Source: Hyphomicrobiales bacterium | Lineage (GTDB): Bacteria; Pseudomonadota; Alphaproteobacteria; Rhizobiales; Beijerinckiaceae | Length of the DNA: 64,000 nt | Direction of reading: 5' to 3' | NCBI GenBank assembly: GCA_900470775.1 | Contig: UCBZ01000027.1 | Coordinates: 1 to 64,000, forward strand | Shown here: positions 45,921-54,822 of the stretch, one piece after another | Numbering within the stretch: the first letter of the stretch is position 1 | Layout: every line of letters begins with the position of its first letter | Made by a program: the position numbers and the translations under genes | Notes under the pieces: generated by a model | Database searches by the model: none | The model's input: only the letters and a program-made list of their open reading frames with translations | Told to the model about the DNA's origin: nothing

Positions 45921-46733
45921 TCAAAAATCGATTCGCTCACTATGCGAGAACACATCGAATCCGTCGTCTCGCGCAATGGCGGCCAGTGTTATGCCCGCCT
46001 CTTCGGCCACGTCTATCGCAAGGGAGGTGGGCGCTGAAATGGCCACAACGATGGGCGCCCCTATCATCGCAGCTTTCTGGACCATTTCAACTGAAACGCG
46101 GCTTGTCAGTAGAATAGCGCCATGTTTGGCGAGCACCATGTCTCGCCCCAACACCCCAGCAAGCTTGTCGAGGGCGTTGTGCCGACCAACGTCTTCGCGA
46201 ACGTCGACAATAGCGACAATGTCGTCGTCCCACCATGCGGCTGCATGCACCGCGCGCGTTCGTTGGTTGAGGTGCTGCCGAGGCGCTAAAATCGACATTG
46301 CATTCAACAACGCTGTTGCGCCGAAGCGCCGTTCGACTTCAACCTTCGGCAGTTTTCGCTGAGCCGCTGCCAAGCTTTCGACACCGCAAAGGCCACAGCC
46401 AACAGGTCCAACCATCGCGCGACGCCGCGTGGCGGCCATGTCCGAGCGAGCCTGATTCAGCCACATCCGCACGTCGATGCCCTGCCTGTCCTGATGAATT
46501 TCCAGGCTAAGGATCTCATTTCGGTCCGAGACGATGCCCTCATTTAATGAGAAGCCGACGGCAAAATCCACAAGGTCCTGTGGGGTCGCCATCATGACTG
46601 CATAGGTCGAACCGTTGTAACTCAAAGCGACCGGAGTCTCTGCCGGGATGATGCGTGTGCCATGCTCTACCACGCCATGCCGCCAAGACAGCTTTGCTCG
46701 GCTGGACGTTGGGCAGTCTAGATGCATCGTCAT
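45921..46733 (-). CDS. fdhD: FdhD-family sulfurtransferase (copy 2)
   Basis: This 270-aa second FdhD has the catalytic GPVGCGLCGVESLAAAQ, VREDVGRHNALDKLAG and SRVSVEMVQKAAMIG. It differs from copy 1 mainly in the N-terminus and the middle. The start is likely the ATG at 46733 or 46727 with GCAGGAG upstream; a GTG at 46790 is possible and would overlap the upstream gene. It is not near a formate dehydrogenase but follows a small exported unknown protein. It may serve another bis-MGD enzyme elsewhere in the genome. Confidence 0.92.
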   Translation of the reverse strand: MTMHLDCPTSSRAKLSWRHGVVEHGTRIIPAETPVALSYNGSTYAVMMATPQDLVDFAVGFSLNEGIVSDRNEILSLEIHQDRQGIDVRMWLNQARSDMAATRRRAMVGPVGCGLCGVESLAAAQRKLPKVEVERRFGATALLNAMSILAPRQHLNQRTRAVHAAAWWDDDIVAIVDVREDVGRHNALDKLAGVLGRDMVLAKHGAILLTSRVSVEMVQKAAMIGAPIVVAISAPTSLAIDVAEEAGITLAAIARDDGFDVFSHSERIDF

Positions 46734-46786
46734 GGCTCCTGCGGGATACTGATCGGTAGGGTGGCGGCTTGCCATTCCCCCCGGCC

Positions 46787-47287
46787 TCACCGGGCGGATG
46801 GCAAAGCATGCTCAGCTGCCCGAGCAATCCAATCTTCAGGCGATAGACCGCTTGATTTGGCAGATTCTCTGACGGCATCAGCAACGACACGCTTCAGCGT
46901 GATATCAAAGATGATAGCGATCTCGGAACGACCAACGTAAACGAGGCGCGCAGCCCTACTGGCAAATTGTTGAATGCGGAGCGTCTTCTCTGCATCGGAC
47001 GGCACGCTGCCAGACTCAATAAGCGGGCAATAGGCGGCGATTAAATTGTCGACGATCAGAATCTGAGGGACACCCTGACTTCGCAGCGTTTTGATCGCTA
47101 AATGGAGGTGCACGTCATCGAGCGGGTCACCAGGTGGCAATGAGGCGACAATCTCCGCCCTCGTCGCTCCCTGCCCAGTCACCAAAGAATCGCACTGAAA
47201 CGGCGCTGCCTCGGCGCGCGCCATCCGGGGCGCCCATAATAGGACTGCCGTTGCCAGTATGGCGGTGGTGACGACTGTCCGAATCAT
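46787..47287 (-). CDS. Exported protein of unknown function, upstream of fdhD copy 2
   Basis: This 166-aa protein has a Sec signal (TAILATAVLLWAPRMARAEA). The mature part is alpha/beta with two Cys (FQCDSL, AAYCPLIE) that could form a disulphide; it contains TLRSQGVPQILIVDNLIAAY and EIAIIFDITLKRVVADAVRE. I do not recognise a family. It is co-directional with fdhD and 53 bp upstream of its likely start, so the two are probably co-transcribed. Confidence 0.68.
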   Translation of the reverse strand: MIRTVVTTAILATAVLLWAPRMARAEAAPFQCDSLVTGQGATRAEIVASLPPGDPLDDVHLHLAIKTLRSQGVPQILIVDNLIAAYCPLIESGSVPSDAEKTLRIQQFASRAARLVYVGRSEIAIIFDITLKRVVADAVRESAKSSGLSPEDWIARAAEHALPSAR

Positions 47288-47599
47288 GCTGCCACCTCGA
47301 GTACACCACAGATTTGAGAGCGTTGAACGTGCGGCTCAATATTCTCCAGAAACACTCTCCCAGCATAGAACTGTGAAATCTATCGGAATGTATTTCAGAA
47401 ATGAACGAACTCGATGCCGTCATTGCTCAGGCGCACGGGAAAATTCACCGAGCGCGCGGTCAGCCTCACCGGAACGGCGCGAAAGCGGCCGCTCTGGGCA
47501 ACGCGCCCAACAGCTATTTTTCGTGTGATACGAAAATTCACGGCCTCGACCAACCGCTATTAGTCACCGTTACACATCGGGTTGTTGATCGTTCAAGTT
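47288..47599. other. Intergenic stretch before the ALDH relic
   Basis: No recognisable gene. A frame from 47401 (MNELDAVIAQAHGKIHRARG) runs on without a domain and ends inside the ALDH relic in another frame. Confidence 0.35.
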
Positions 47600-48134
47600 C
47601 GAGCGCGCAATCACTCTCGCGGTTGCGAGCATCAGGACGGGCAACCCCAACGATCCGACCACGACGATCGGTCCTATGCTCAGCCAACGGCAATGGGAAC
47701 GTGTTCAGTCCTATATTCAAAGGGGTCAGGAGGAAGGCACACTCCTGCTTTCGGGCTGCCCGGGGCGGCCTGACGACGAGCGGACCGGCTGGTTCGTGAA
47801 GCCGACGATCTTCACCAAGGTGCGTAACGACATGACGATCGCGCGGGAGGAAATATTCGGACCCGTCCTTTCGATCATCCCTTATGAATCGGACGCCCAG
47901 GCCATCGAAATAGCCAACGACACGGACTACAGCCTTCACGCTTATGTAGCAGGACGGGGCCTAGAGGGCGCGAAGGCTGTTGCCGCTCAGATCGTGGCGG
48001 GCCGTGTCATCATCAATAACGCGCCCATGGAGCACCGAGCACCGTTTGGCGGCTCTAAGCAGTCGGCAATCGGACGACAAAACGGCGTGTTTGGGCTTGC
48101 AGCCTATCTCGAACCCAAGGCCGTGATGGCGTGA
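47600..48134 (+). pseudogene. Aldehyde dehydrogenase, C-terminal part only
   Basis: The frame reads SIRTGNPNDPTTTIGPMLSQ, then GWFVKPTIFTKVRNDMTIAR, EEIFGPVLSIIPYESDAQA, IANDTDYSLHAYVAG and PFGGSKQSAIGRQNGVFGL, ending EPKAVMA. These are the last 170 or so residues of an NAD(P)-dependent aldehyde dehydrogenase. The Rossmann domain and the catalytic Cys are missing. No start is present. Confidence 0.85.
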
Positions 48135-48742
48135 CCGTGTCCGCCAACGCAACGACCATCTTAGATCGGCCTCCCTCGATACTGCCCGTGGTGTCTCAGG
48201 TCTGACGAGTTTCAGGCCTTGATCGCGCGTTCGATGGCGGCCTCAGGAAGTCTCTACAGAACCTACGTCGCCTGTAAGATCTGTCGAGGCGGCCTGCCAT
48301 CGCGCGTTGCCGCGTATGGCCATCCGACGCGTACGAACGGCCATGTGATCTGCCCCTACGATGGCTTCGGACCGTCCGCATTGGCGCATGGGTCGCAATA
48401 TCTCCGGCGGCCGCCCTCCCGGATTGCGAGAGCGCCGTTCGGAAGACACGCGAGACCTGAGGCCTTTTGACACCGGCCATTCTAAAATCTGCAAAATTGA
48501 TCCGTGCTGCCAAGCGGCGGGGTGACCATCGAGTAAAAATGCTGGTAACGGCGCCGCTTGATCGCTCGCGTGCGCGATAGGAATCCAAAGGATAAATTCA
48601 ATATTCGATTACAAAATGTTGAGTATATATCGTTACATACCAACGTATGTTCCTTATAAAATAATGTCTTATATTATTCTGTGACCCATTCATTATCTTC
48701 AATTCGCCAACAGCCTAACCCGTTGGAGAAAAGGAGCTCAAA
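48135..48742. other. Intergenic stretch, AT-rich in its second half
   Basis: No supported gene. From about 48580 to 48700 the DNA is strongly AT-rich and probably holds the promoter for the small secreted protein gene at 48743. Confidence 0.4.
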
Positions 48743-48985
48743 ATGTTTCGTCGTAATTTGATTGTCATCGTCGGTGCCCTGATGCTGTCCGGCGCTAGCT
48801 CGTTTGCTCATGCAACTGAAACCGATATCGAAGGCATCCGGGCCGAACTTACCGAAAATCAGCGGGCCCTGCGGGATCAGGCCGAATACCGGACCTACTA
48901 TATGCATATGCGCCAGCTCCGCGAACAGCAGGACGCGGCGGGCACCAAGGCGATCCGAGTCTCGCAGAAGTCTCGCGGATACTGA
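48743..48985 (+). CDS. Small secreted protein of unknown function
   Basis: This 80-aa protein has a textbook Sec signal (NLIVIVGALMLSGASSFAHA). The short charged helical mature part (ETDIEGIRAELTENQRALRD, then QAEYRTYYMHMRQLREQQ) is predicted amphipathic. GAAAAGGAG precedes the ATG. A strong hairpin lies 17 bp after the stop. It is a complete, free-standing small gene in AT-rich surroundings; function unknown. Confidence 0.75.
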   Translation: MFRRNLIVIVGALMLSGASSFAHATETDIEGIRAELTENQRALRDQAEYRTYYMHMRQLREQQDAAGTKAIRVSQKSRGY

Positions 48986-49002
48986 GTCAAAAGCCCGTTA
49001 CC

Positions 49003-49025
49003 TGGGGCCGCATAGCGCGGCCCCA
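49003..49025 (+). terminator. Hairpin after the small secreted protein gene
   Basis: A perfect 9-bp GC-rich stem, TGGGGCCGC with GCGGCCCCA, and a 5-nt loop lie 17 bp past the stop at 48985. No T-run follows, so it may be a terminator that does not need one, or an mRNA-stabilising end. Confidence 0.55.
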
Positions 49026-49048
49026 AGTTCCAGGGCATCTTCGACGCT

Positions 49049-49393
49049 TTATCGCGAGCATGCGAGTCTCAGGATCTCGGCGGCGTCCGCGTCGAGCTCC
49101 TCGCTCGATTTGATCGAGTTATGTCCGGCGCCGATCAAATCGATCACCATTGTACGGCGCTCGTCCCGTAGAAGCGCGCGCCGCAGCGAGCTTTCTATAA
49201 GGCGAAGCATTCGATCGTGGGTGAGCGACAAGGCGCGAGGCGTCATGGATGGCACGTCCATGGCCTGTCCCGCAGTGTCCCGACTGATCGCGAGACTGTT
49301 GTCGGAGAAGCGTCTTTCATATCTCGAATTCGGATTGAAGCCGCTTGAAAGCTCCCCAGGCGACCCGACCAACCGACGCAGGTCACGACTCAA
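49049..49393 (-). CDS. Hypothetical protein, doubtful
   Basis: This 114-aa frame has a TTG start and no good ribosome-binding site. It is rich in Arg, Ser and Leu; the segment LSLTHDRMLRLIESSLRRALL looks helical. No family is recognised. Codon use is compatible with coding, but the start next to IstB-associated DNA leaves it uncertain. Confidence 0.35.
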   Translation of the reverse strand: MSRDLRRLVGSPGELSSGFNPNSRYERRFSDNSLAISRDTAGQAMDVPSMTPRALSLTHDRMLRLIESSLRRALLRDERRTMVIDLIGAGHNSIKSSEELDADAAEILRLACSR

Positions 49394-49469
49394 TCTTGAC
49401 CCCTTGATGGGCTGAGGCGGTGAGGAGGCGGCGCGGCGGAGCTGGTCCGGATCGCAGGCGGCGCGTGGC

Positions 49470-50090
49470 TTAGAGCCTGTTCTTGGAGCGCCAGCTCTCG
49501 TTGCCGGTCTCGACGATGTCGCAGTGATGGGTCAGCCGGTCGAGGAGCGCCGTGGTCATCTTGGCGTCGCCGAAGACGGAAGGCCATTCGCCGAAGGCAA
49601 GGTTGGTGGTGACGATAACGGAGCTCTGTTCGTAGAGCTTGCTGATCAGGTGGAACAGCAGCTGGCCGCCGGACTGGGCGAAGGGCAGGTAGCCGAGTTC
49701 GTCGAGGACGATGAAGTCCATGCGCGAGAGATAGTCGGCCATGCGTCCCTGCCGGCCGGCGCGGGCCTCGGCTTCGAGCTTGTTGACGAGATCGACGACG
49801 TTGAAGAAGTGCCCCCGCGCGCCGGCACGGATGCAGGGGCGGGCGATCGCGATGGCAAGATGGGTCTTGCCGGTCCCGGTGCCGCCGACGAGGACGACAT
49901 TGCGCTGATGGGCGATGAAGTTGCCGCCGGCCAGGTCGTGGACGAGCGTCTCGTTGAGCGGCGTGCCGTCGAAGACGAAGTCGCCGACATCCCTGGCGAG
50001 CGGCAACTTGGCGATGGTGATCTGGTACTTGATCGAGCGCGCCTGCTTCTCGGCGATCTCGGCTGAGAGCAGATCGCCGACGATGCGCTG
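49470..50090 (-). pseudogene. IS21-family helper ATPase IstB, 5' end missing
   Basis: On the minus strand [20 protein letters not shown] leads to the Walker [16 protein letters not shown], Walker [13 protein letters not shown] and sensor [19 protein letters not shown], ending RSKNRL at 49470. This is the AAA+ ATPase of IS21 elements. The first 40-60 residues and the whole IstA are absent. Near 50090 it joins directly to the PoxB relic, which is on the other strand. Confidence 0.88.
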
Positions 50091-50094
50091 TGGT

Positions 50095-50534
50095 TCGTGC
50101 TGGCGCACTGGGCGCGCGGCTTCACCATGCTGGTGGGAGACCTGATCCCGCTCAAGCAGGCGAATCTGCCGGTGAAGATCGTCGTCTTCAACAATGGCGT
50201 GCTCGGCTTCGTCGCGCTCCAGATGAAGGCGGCGGGCTTTCTGGAGCCGGGACCAATCTCGCAAATCCCGACTTCGCGGCCATGGCGCGCACCATGGGCA
50301 TTTACGGAGTCATGATCGAGGATCCGGGCGACCTGCCGGGCGCCGTTGCAGATGCCCTGGGCCATGACGGGCCGACGGTGCTCGACGTGGTGACGGCGAC
50401 GCAGGACTGTCGATGCCGCCCATGATCGGGCTGGAACAGCCCAAGGGCTTGGGCCTGTGGATGCTGAGAGCGGTGATGAGCGGGCGGGGCGACGAGTCGT
50501 CGATGTCGCAAAGCAGAACCTGCTGCCGCGCTGA
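50095..50534 (+). pseudogene. Relic of pyruvate dehydrogenase (quinone)/pyruvate oxidase, C-terminal ThDP domain
   Basis: The frame reads [40 protein letters not shown] and, after a shift, [20 protein letters not shown]. It then continues with TVLDVVTAT, MIGLEQPKGLGLWMLRAVMS and a restored end (AKQNLLPR, stop 50534). These match the ThDP-binding domain and C-terminus of PoxB. At least three frameshifts (near 50258, 50410 and 50500) are needed. The 5' three quarters is gone, replaced by the IstB fragment. Confidence 0.85.
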
Positions 50535-50563
50535 ACCGACCTGCGAATTTGCGCCAAGACAAA

Positions 50564-50589
50564 CCCGCGCCGGAACCAGCGCGGGCTTT
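50564..50589 (+). terminator. Rho-independent terminator after the PoxB relic
   Basis: The stem CCCGCGC with GCGCGGG (50564-50585) is followed by CTTTT. It would have ended the poxB transcript. Confidence 0.8.
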
Positions 50590-50662
50590 TCCGTGTGGTC
50601 TGCCAACGCGATCCAGAGAGCGGCTCCGCTCCCTGGATCGAGGCTTGGCGATTTGGATCGGC

Positions 50663-51505
50663 TCAGCCTTTCACGAAGGCCAGCAGATCCGGGTTGATGA
50701 CGTCGGCATGGGTCGTCAGCATGCCGTGCGGAAAGCCCGGATAGAGTTTCAGCGTGCCGTTCTTGAGCAGCTTGGCCGAGAGCACGCCGGCGTCCTGATA
50801 GGGCACGATCTGGTCGTCATCGCCGTGAAGCACCAGCGTCGGGACCGTGATCGCCTTCAGGTCCTCGGTCTGGTCGGTTTCGGAGAAAGCCTTGATCCCG
50901 TCGTAATGCGCCTGAGCGGCGCCCATCATGCCCTGCCGCCACCAATTCCGGATCACGCCTTCCGAGACCGTCGCGCCGGCGCGGTTGAAGCCGTAGAAGG
51001 GTCCCGTCGGCAAATCGAGGAAGAACTGCGCCCGGTTGTCGGCGAGCGCCTTGCGCAGTCCGTCGAAGACCTCCATCGGTAGCCCGCCCGGATTGCCGGC
51101 GGTCTTCAGCATCAGCGGCGGCACGGCGCTGACCAGCACCGCCTTGGCGACGCGACCCTGCGGCTGGCCGAACTTCGCGACATAGCGGGCGACCTCGCCG
51201 CCGCCGGTCGAATGGCCGATATGGATGGAGTTCCTGAGGTCGAGATGCTCGAACACGGCCGAGGCGTCCGCTGCGTAGTGGTCCATGTCGTTGCCGGTGT
51301 CCGCCTGGGCCGAGCGCCCGTGGCCGCGCCGGTCATGGGCCACGACGCGATAGCCCTTCGACAGGAAGAACAGCATCTGCGCATCCCAGTCGTCGCTGCT
51401 GAGCGGCCAGCCGTGATGGAAGGCGATCGGCTGCGCGCTCTTGGGACCCCAGTCCTTGTAGAAGATCTCGACACCGTCCTTCGTCGTGATGAATCCGCTG
51501 CCCAT
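50663..51505 (-). CDS. Alpha/beta hydrolase, non-haem chloroperoxidase/arylesterase-like
   Basis: This 280-aa protein has the alpha/beta hydrolase fold. It begins [17 protein letters not shown], has the oxyanion region [13 protein letters not shown], the nucleophile in [15 protein letters not shown] (Ser), the acid region [11 protein letters not shown] and the catalytic His in YPGFPHGM. These match the cofactor-free chloroperoxidase/esterase group. No signal peptide, so it is cytosolic. A decayed, Tat-exported relative lies at 4221-4540. Complete and normal length; the physiological substrate is unknown. Confidence 0.9.
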   Translation of the reverse strand: MGSGFITTKDGVEIFYKDWGPKSAQPIAFHHGWPLSSDDWDAQMLFFLSKGYRVVAHDRRGHGRSAQADTGNDMDHYAADASAVFEHLDLRNSIHIGHSTGGGEVARYVAKFGQPQGRVAKAVLVSAVPPLMLKTAGNPGGLPMEVFDGLRKALADNRAQFFLDLPTGPFYGFNRAGATVSEGVIRNWWRQGMMGAAQAHYDGIKAFSETDQTEDLKAITVPTLVLHGDDDQIVPYQDAGVLSAKLLKNGTLKLYPGFPHGMLTTHADVINPDLLAFVKG

Positions 51506-51771
51506 GTTCGTGTCTCCTTCTGCTTTTCGGGTGGTGGTGGTGAGATTTCGGCGAATGCGGCTCTGGGAACAAGCTCGCAGTCGAGACGGCCGCGGTGGCG
51601 ACTATGTTACGCTGGGTGCGATAGGGATCGGGATCGGACATGGCCATGCCTCTGCAACCGGTTGCTGACGGAAGCACGCTAGGTGGTGAGAGCTAGAGCC
51701 GAAATCCTGCGCTCGGATGGTTGCGGACACCCGCCAGGGGCGAGGACGCTTGCAACAGGTTCGGGGTCAGC

Positions 51772-52518
51772 TCAAGCAGGTCCGCCGCCGCTCACCAGAA
51801 GATGCTGACCGCTCACGAAGCCGGCCAGATCACTCGCCAGATACTCGGCTGCGTCTGCAACGTCCTCGACATTGCCCATGCGTTGCATGGGCCTGAATGA
51901 CCTCACGAACTCCCGTACCTCGGCACGCACGCCTTCCGTGAAAACACCTGCCCCCTCGATGGCAGTCGGCAGAATCGAGTTTACCGCGACACCGCGGGCT
52001 CCAATCTCCTTGGCCAGTACCTGAACGAGAAACTGAGCGGCGATCTTGCTCCCGCCATAGAGCGCGCGGCCAGGCAGCGGAAACGCCGTATTGCTCGTAC
52101 CAACATAGATGATCCTCCCATTGTCTGAGATGTGGCGCGCAGCCTGCTGAAGCGTGAAAAACGTGCCCTTGGCGTTTACCGCAAACAGCCGATCGAAATC
52201 CGCTTCGGTGAAATCGACCACGGGCTGGGCGACGAGCTCAACGCCCGCATTGGCGACCACGATGTCGAGCCGCCCATATGTGCGAAGCGCGGTCTCGAAG
52301 AGCCGCGCGATGTCATCGACATGAGCGACATCGGCTTGAACAGCAATGGCCTCGCCGCCAGCACGCGCTATCGTCGCGACCACCGCCTCGGCCCGGGCGC
52401 GGTTAGTCGCATAGTTCACCACGACTTTTGCGCCCCGGGCGGCATAGCGCTCGGCAATGGCACGGCCGATCCCGCGGGCCGAACCAGTGACAAGCGCAAT
52501 CTTTCCTTCAAGGCTCAT
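51772..52518 (-). CDS. Short-chain dehydrogenase/reductase (FabG-like)
   Basis: This 248-aa classical SDR has the cofactor motif ALVTGSARGIGRAIAERYA, NAG in VVANAGVELV, catalytic Ser in YVGTSNTAF and the YxxxK ALYGGSKIA. It ends with the FabG-like FVSGQHLLVSGGGPA. The segment VVVNYATNRARAEAVV after the second beta strand hints at NADP(H). The start MSLEGK (52518) is favoured; 52533 adds five residues. It stands alone; a truncated SDR gene lies divergent at 52740. Confidence 0.9.
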   Translation of the reverse strand: MSLEGKIALVTGSARGIGRAIAERYAARGAKVVVNYATNRARAEAVVATIARAGGEAIAVQADVAHVDDIARLFETALRTYGRLDIVVANAGVELVAQPVVDFTEADFDRLFAVNAKGTFFTLQQAARHISDNGRIIYVGTSNTAFPLPGRALYGGSKIAAQFLVQVLAKEIGARGVAVNSILPTAIEGAGVFTEGVRAEVREFVRSFRPMQRMGNVEDVADAAEYLASDLAGFVSGQHLLVSGGGPA

Positions 52519-52739
52519 GCCGTTTCTCCTCATCCGCTACGTTATTGACATGACTAATATCTGCGCCGGGCGATTGCTCGAATAGAGATGAAAATTCTCG
52601 AAATATTGGATCCTTGGGCGGCTAGGTCTGAGTTATTACTGAATTTTTCAGAATTTTACTTGTCGCGGTCCCGCCTTCGAACTTGTCTTCTTGGAGCGAA
52701 CCGCCGGAGCCAATTCGGCTTTCAGACAGGAGCAAACCA

Positions 52740-52973
52740 ATGCGAACCGATAAAAAAATTGCGATCGTGACAGGCGGAAGCCGTGGCCTCGGGCGAAACA
52801 CCGTGATCAGCCTGGCGCGCCGCGGCGTCGACAGCCTCTTCACCTATAATTCCGCCCGGGCGGAAGCAGAGAAGGTGGCGGCGGAAGTAGAAGCTCTCAG
52901 GATGGCCACCCGGGTCGGTGTCCAGCTCTCGTCTCTGGAAAAGACGAACTCATCGAGGAGACTGGGAATTTAA
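52740..52973 (+). pseudogene. Truncated short-chain dehydrogenase (N-terminus only)
   Basis: The frame opens MRTDKKIAIVTGGSRGLGRN with the TGxxxGxG cofactor motif and continues FTYNSARAEAEKVAAEVEAL. SDR sequence then ends near 52910; the rest (VGVQLSSLEKTNSSRR) is unrelated. Only the first third of a short-chain dehydrogenase is left. It is divergent from the intact SDR and ends 12 bp from the end of mdcH. Confidence 0.8.
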
Positions 52974-52984
52974 GCCCGCTTCCT

Positions 52985-53920
52985 TCAGAATAGCCGCCTC
53001 AGCCAATCCTCGACACCGTTCAGGCTTCGAAAGGCAGCGACGCTTCGAACGTGCAGGCTGGGCGAGAACTGCGTGAACATTCTGGCAAGTCCATCTCCGG
53101 GGCCTAGTTCGACGACACAGCGCGGTCCGGAGGCAATGCAGGTCGCCATGCAGGCTGCCCAGTCGATTGCCTGTTCCACCTGCATTGCAAGCTTCACTAA
53201 CCCTTCGTCTATTCGCATGACGGGTTCTCCGTCGACCCCGGAGAGAAGCCGCCGGCCGAACGGTAAGCGGCTGTTGGAAAGTCTCTCTACGAGCGCTGCA
53301 TGAAAGGCATCTCCCGCTCCCCGAAGCAGCGGCGTATGCGATGCTAGGCTGATCGGCATTCGCGTGAGATGCACTGCTCCTCTCGCTCGCGCCTCCTCAA
53401 GCGCCGCCGTCAAGTCGGCTACATGACCGCCGATCAGGAAATGGTCGTCCGCATTGATGATTGCGATAAAGGTGCCGTGCCTGCTGCAGAGTTCATCTAC
53501 AGCCTGCCGCCCGAGGCCAAGCACAGCGGCCAGACCGGTATCCGCTGGCGCTGCCCTGTCCATGAAGTCGGCGCGCATCGCGATGAGTTCGATCGTGGTG
53601 TCAATGTCGAGCGCCGCCGCGACGCCCCATGCCGTCAGTTCTCCGGCACTGTAGCCTGCGATAGTCAGCGGACCGGGGATCGCCGCTTTCAGGCAAATCC
53701 AAATGGCGAGCGCCTGCGCGCCACAGAGCAGTTGCGCGGTACGGTTGGTGTGGAGTTCGCCCAAGCTAGCCGTTCGTACGAGATCGCGCGGGTCACGGCC
53801 GCCGAGCCGTTTCCTGGCGGCGGCGAAGACCGGCTCGGCGGCAGGGACGCTCTCCACCAGTTCGAACATCGTACGCGACTGGCTGCCTTGGCCCGAGCAA
53901 AGTATGACTGCACCTGTCAC
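52985..53920 (-). CDS. mdcH: Malonate decarboxylase epsilon subunit (malonyl-CoA:ACP transacylase)
   Basis: MdcH loads malonyl from malonyl-CoA onto the decarboxylase carrier protein. The 311-aa protein is an FabD-like acyltransferase with ILCSGQGSQSRTMFE at the start, the nucleophile in TIAGYSAGELTAWG (Ser) and a catalytic His in ISLASHTPLL. A GTG start at 53920 overlapping the mdcB stop (GTGA) is preferred over the longer frame to 53974, because family similarity begins there. It is the last gene of the mdc operon. Confidence 0.92.
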   Translation of the reverse strand: MTGAVILCSGQGSQSRTMFELVESVPAAEPVFAAARKRLGGRDPRDLVRTASLGELHTNRTAQLLCGAQALAIWICLKAAIPGPLTIAGYSAGELTAWGVAAALDIDTTIELIAMRADFMDRAAPADTGLAAVLGLGRQAVDELCSRHGTFIAIINADDHFLIGGHVADLTAALEEARARGAVHLTRMPISLASHTPLLRGAGDAFHAALVERLSNSRLPFGRRLLSGVDGEPVMRIDEGLVKLAMQVEQAIDWAACMATCIASGPRCVVELGPGDGLARMFTQFSPSLHVRSVAAFRSLNGVEDWLRRLF

Positions 53921-54822
53921 GAGCTGCTCGTCAGTCGGTCCAGAAGAATCGTGGCGGCGAGCAGGTCGGCACAACCGCCGGGACTAAGGCGACGTATGAC
54001 GAAGTCGCAGTGAATATCGAGAGCATGGGCCTGCCAGTCCGTCCTTCCGATGCCGCCCTCATTGAGGAAGCGCTCAGCTGCCGCTCGCGCGTGGGCAAGA
54101 CCCTCGGCTCCTCCTCGATGAAGTAAGTTGGTATCCTCGACCGCGGCCAGTAGCGCGAAGAACGTCTCGACGCGGGCTGCTTCGTCGTCGCGCGTGACGG
54201 CGCGGGCCCGACGCAGAGCGGGCAGGCCTATCTTGAGCACATGGGGAAAGCCCGCAGCTGCCTGTGCGCGAGCACCCCCGGCACCAAAACGGCGCAGCGC
54301 AGCGCTCCCGTGACTGCGAAGCGGTATTGGCCCTCGTACGATCGAATTGCCCCAGCTAGAGGCAACGTAGGCGGCGATGCGGGAGGGGCTGCGAGGTGCG
54401 GTGCCTTCAAGCTCCAGGGCGGCCGCTGCCGCACAGAGCAGACCAAGTGCAAAAATTGCACCGCGATGTGTGTTGACGCCGCCAGTCGCCGACAGCATGG
54501 CGTGCTCGGCCTCGATTCCGATGACCCGAAGATCCGCCATCGTGGCCATCGATGCGCCAGCTCCGGCCAGGCGCACGAAGAACGGCCGCAGCGCCACCGC
54601 GCTTGCGTGAAATGTCTCACAATTCATGTCGGTATGGCTGCCGCTGTCGACATGGCTGACGAGGCCGGGCTTGGGCCAAGTCAGCAATTCGTCAATTAGG
54701 GCGCCGAAGGCGGCATCCCCGATCCTTCGTGCAACATCGGCCGCCTTTGACTCGGGAAATGCGGGAAGACGATGCTGGACGGCGGGGGCGTCGACATACT
54801 GCTCAAGAGATCTGATGCGCAT
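53917..54822 (-). CDS. mdcB: Triphosphoribosyl-dephospho-CoA synthase
   Basis: MdcB (CitG family) makes 2'-(5''-triphosphoribosyl)-3'-dephospho-CoA, the prosthetic-group precursor of malonate decarboxylase. The 301-aa protein shows WPKPGLVSHVDSGSHTDM, MLSATGGVNTHRGAIFALGL and a C-terminal SPGGCADLLAATILLDRL, all typical. The ATG at 54822 leaves a 127-bp overlap with mdcG, which is long for this operon. No later in-frame start is available before the conserved part, so this start is kept. Confidence 0.92.
   Translation of the reverse strand: MRIRSLEQYVDAPAVQHRLPAFPESKAADVARRIGDAAFGALIDELLTWPKPGLVSHVDSGSHTDMNCETFHASAVALRPFFVRLAGAGASMATMADLRVIGIEAEHAMLSATGGVNTHRGAIFALGLLCAAAAALELEGTAPRSPSRIAAYVASSWGNSIVRGPIPLRSHGSAALRRFGAGGARAQAAAGFPHVLKIGLPALRRARAVTRDDEAARVETFFALLAAVEDTNLLHRGGAEGLAHARAAAERFLNEGGIGRTDWQAHALDIHCDFVIRRLSPGGCADLLAATILLDRLTSSS

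Noticed and set aside
48196-48588. A 130-codon minus-strand frame after the ALDH relic
   Set aside because: Arg/Ser-rich shadow-like composition with no family and no start signal.
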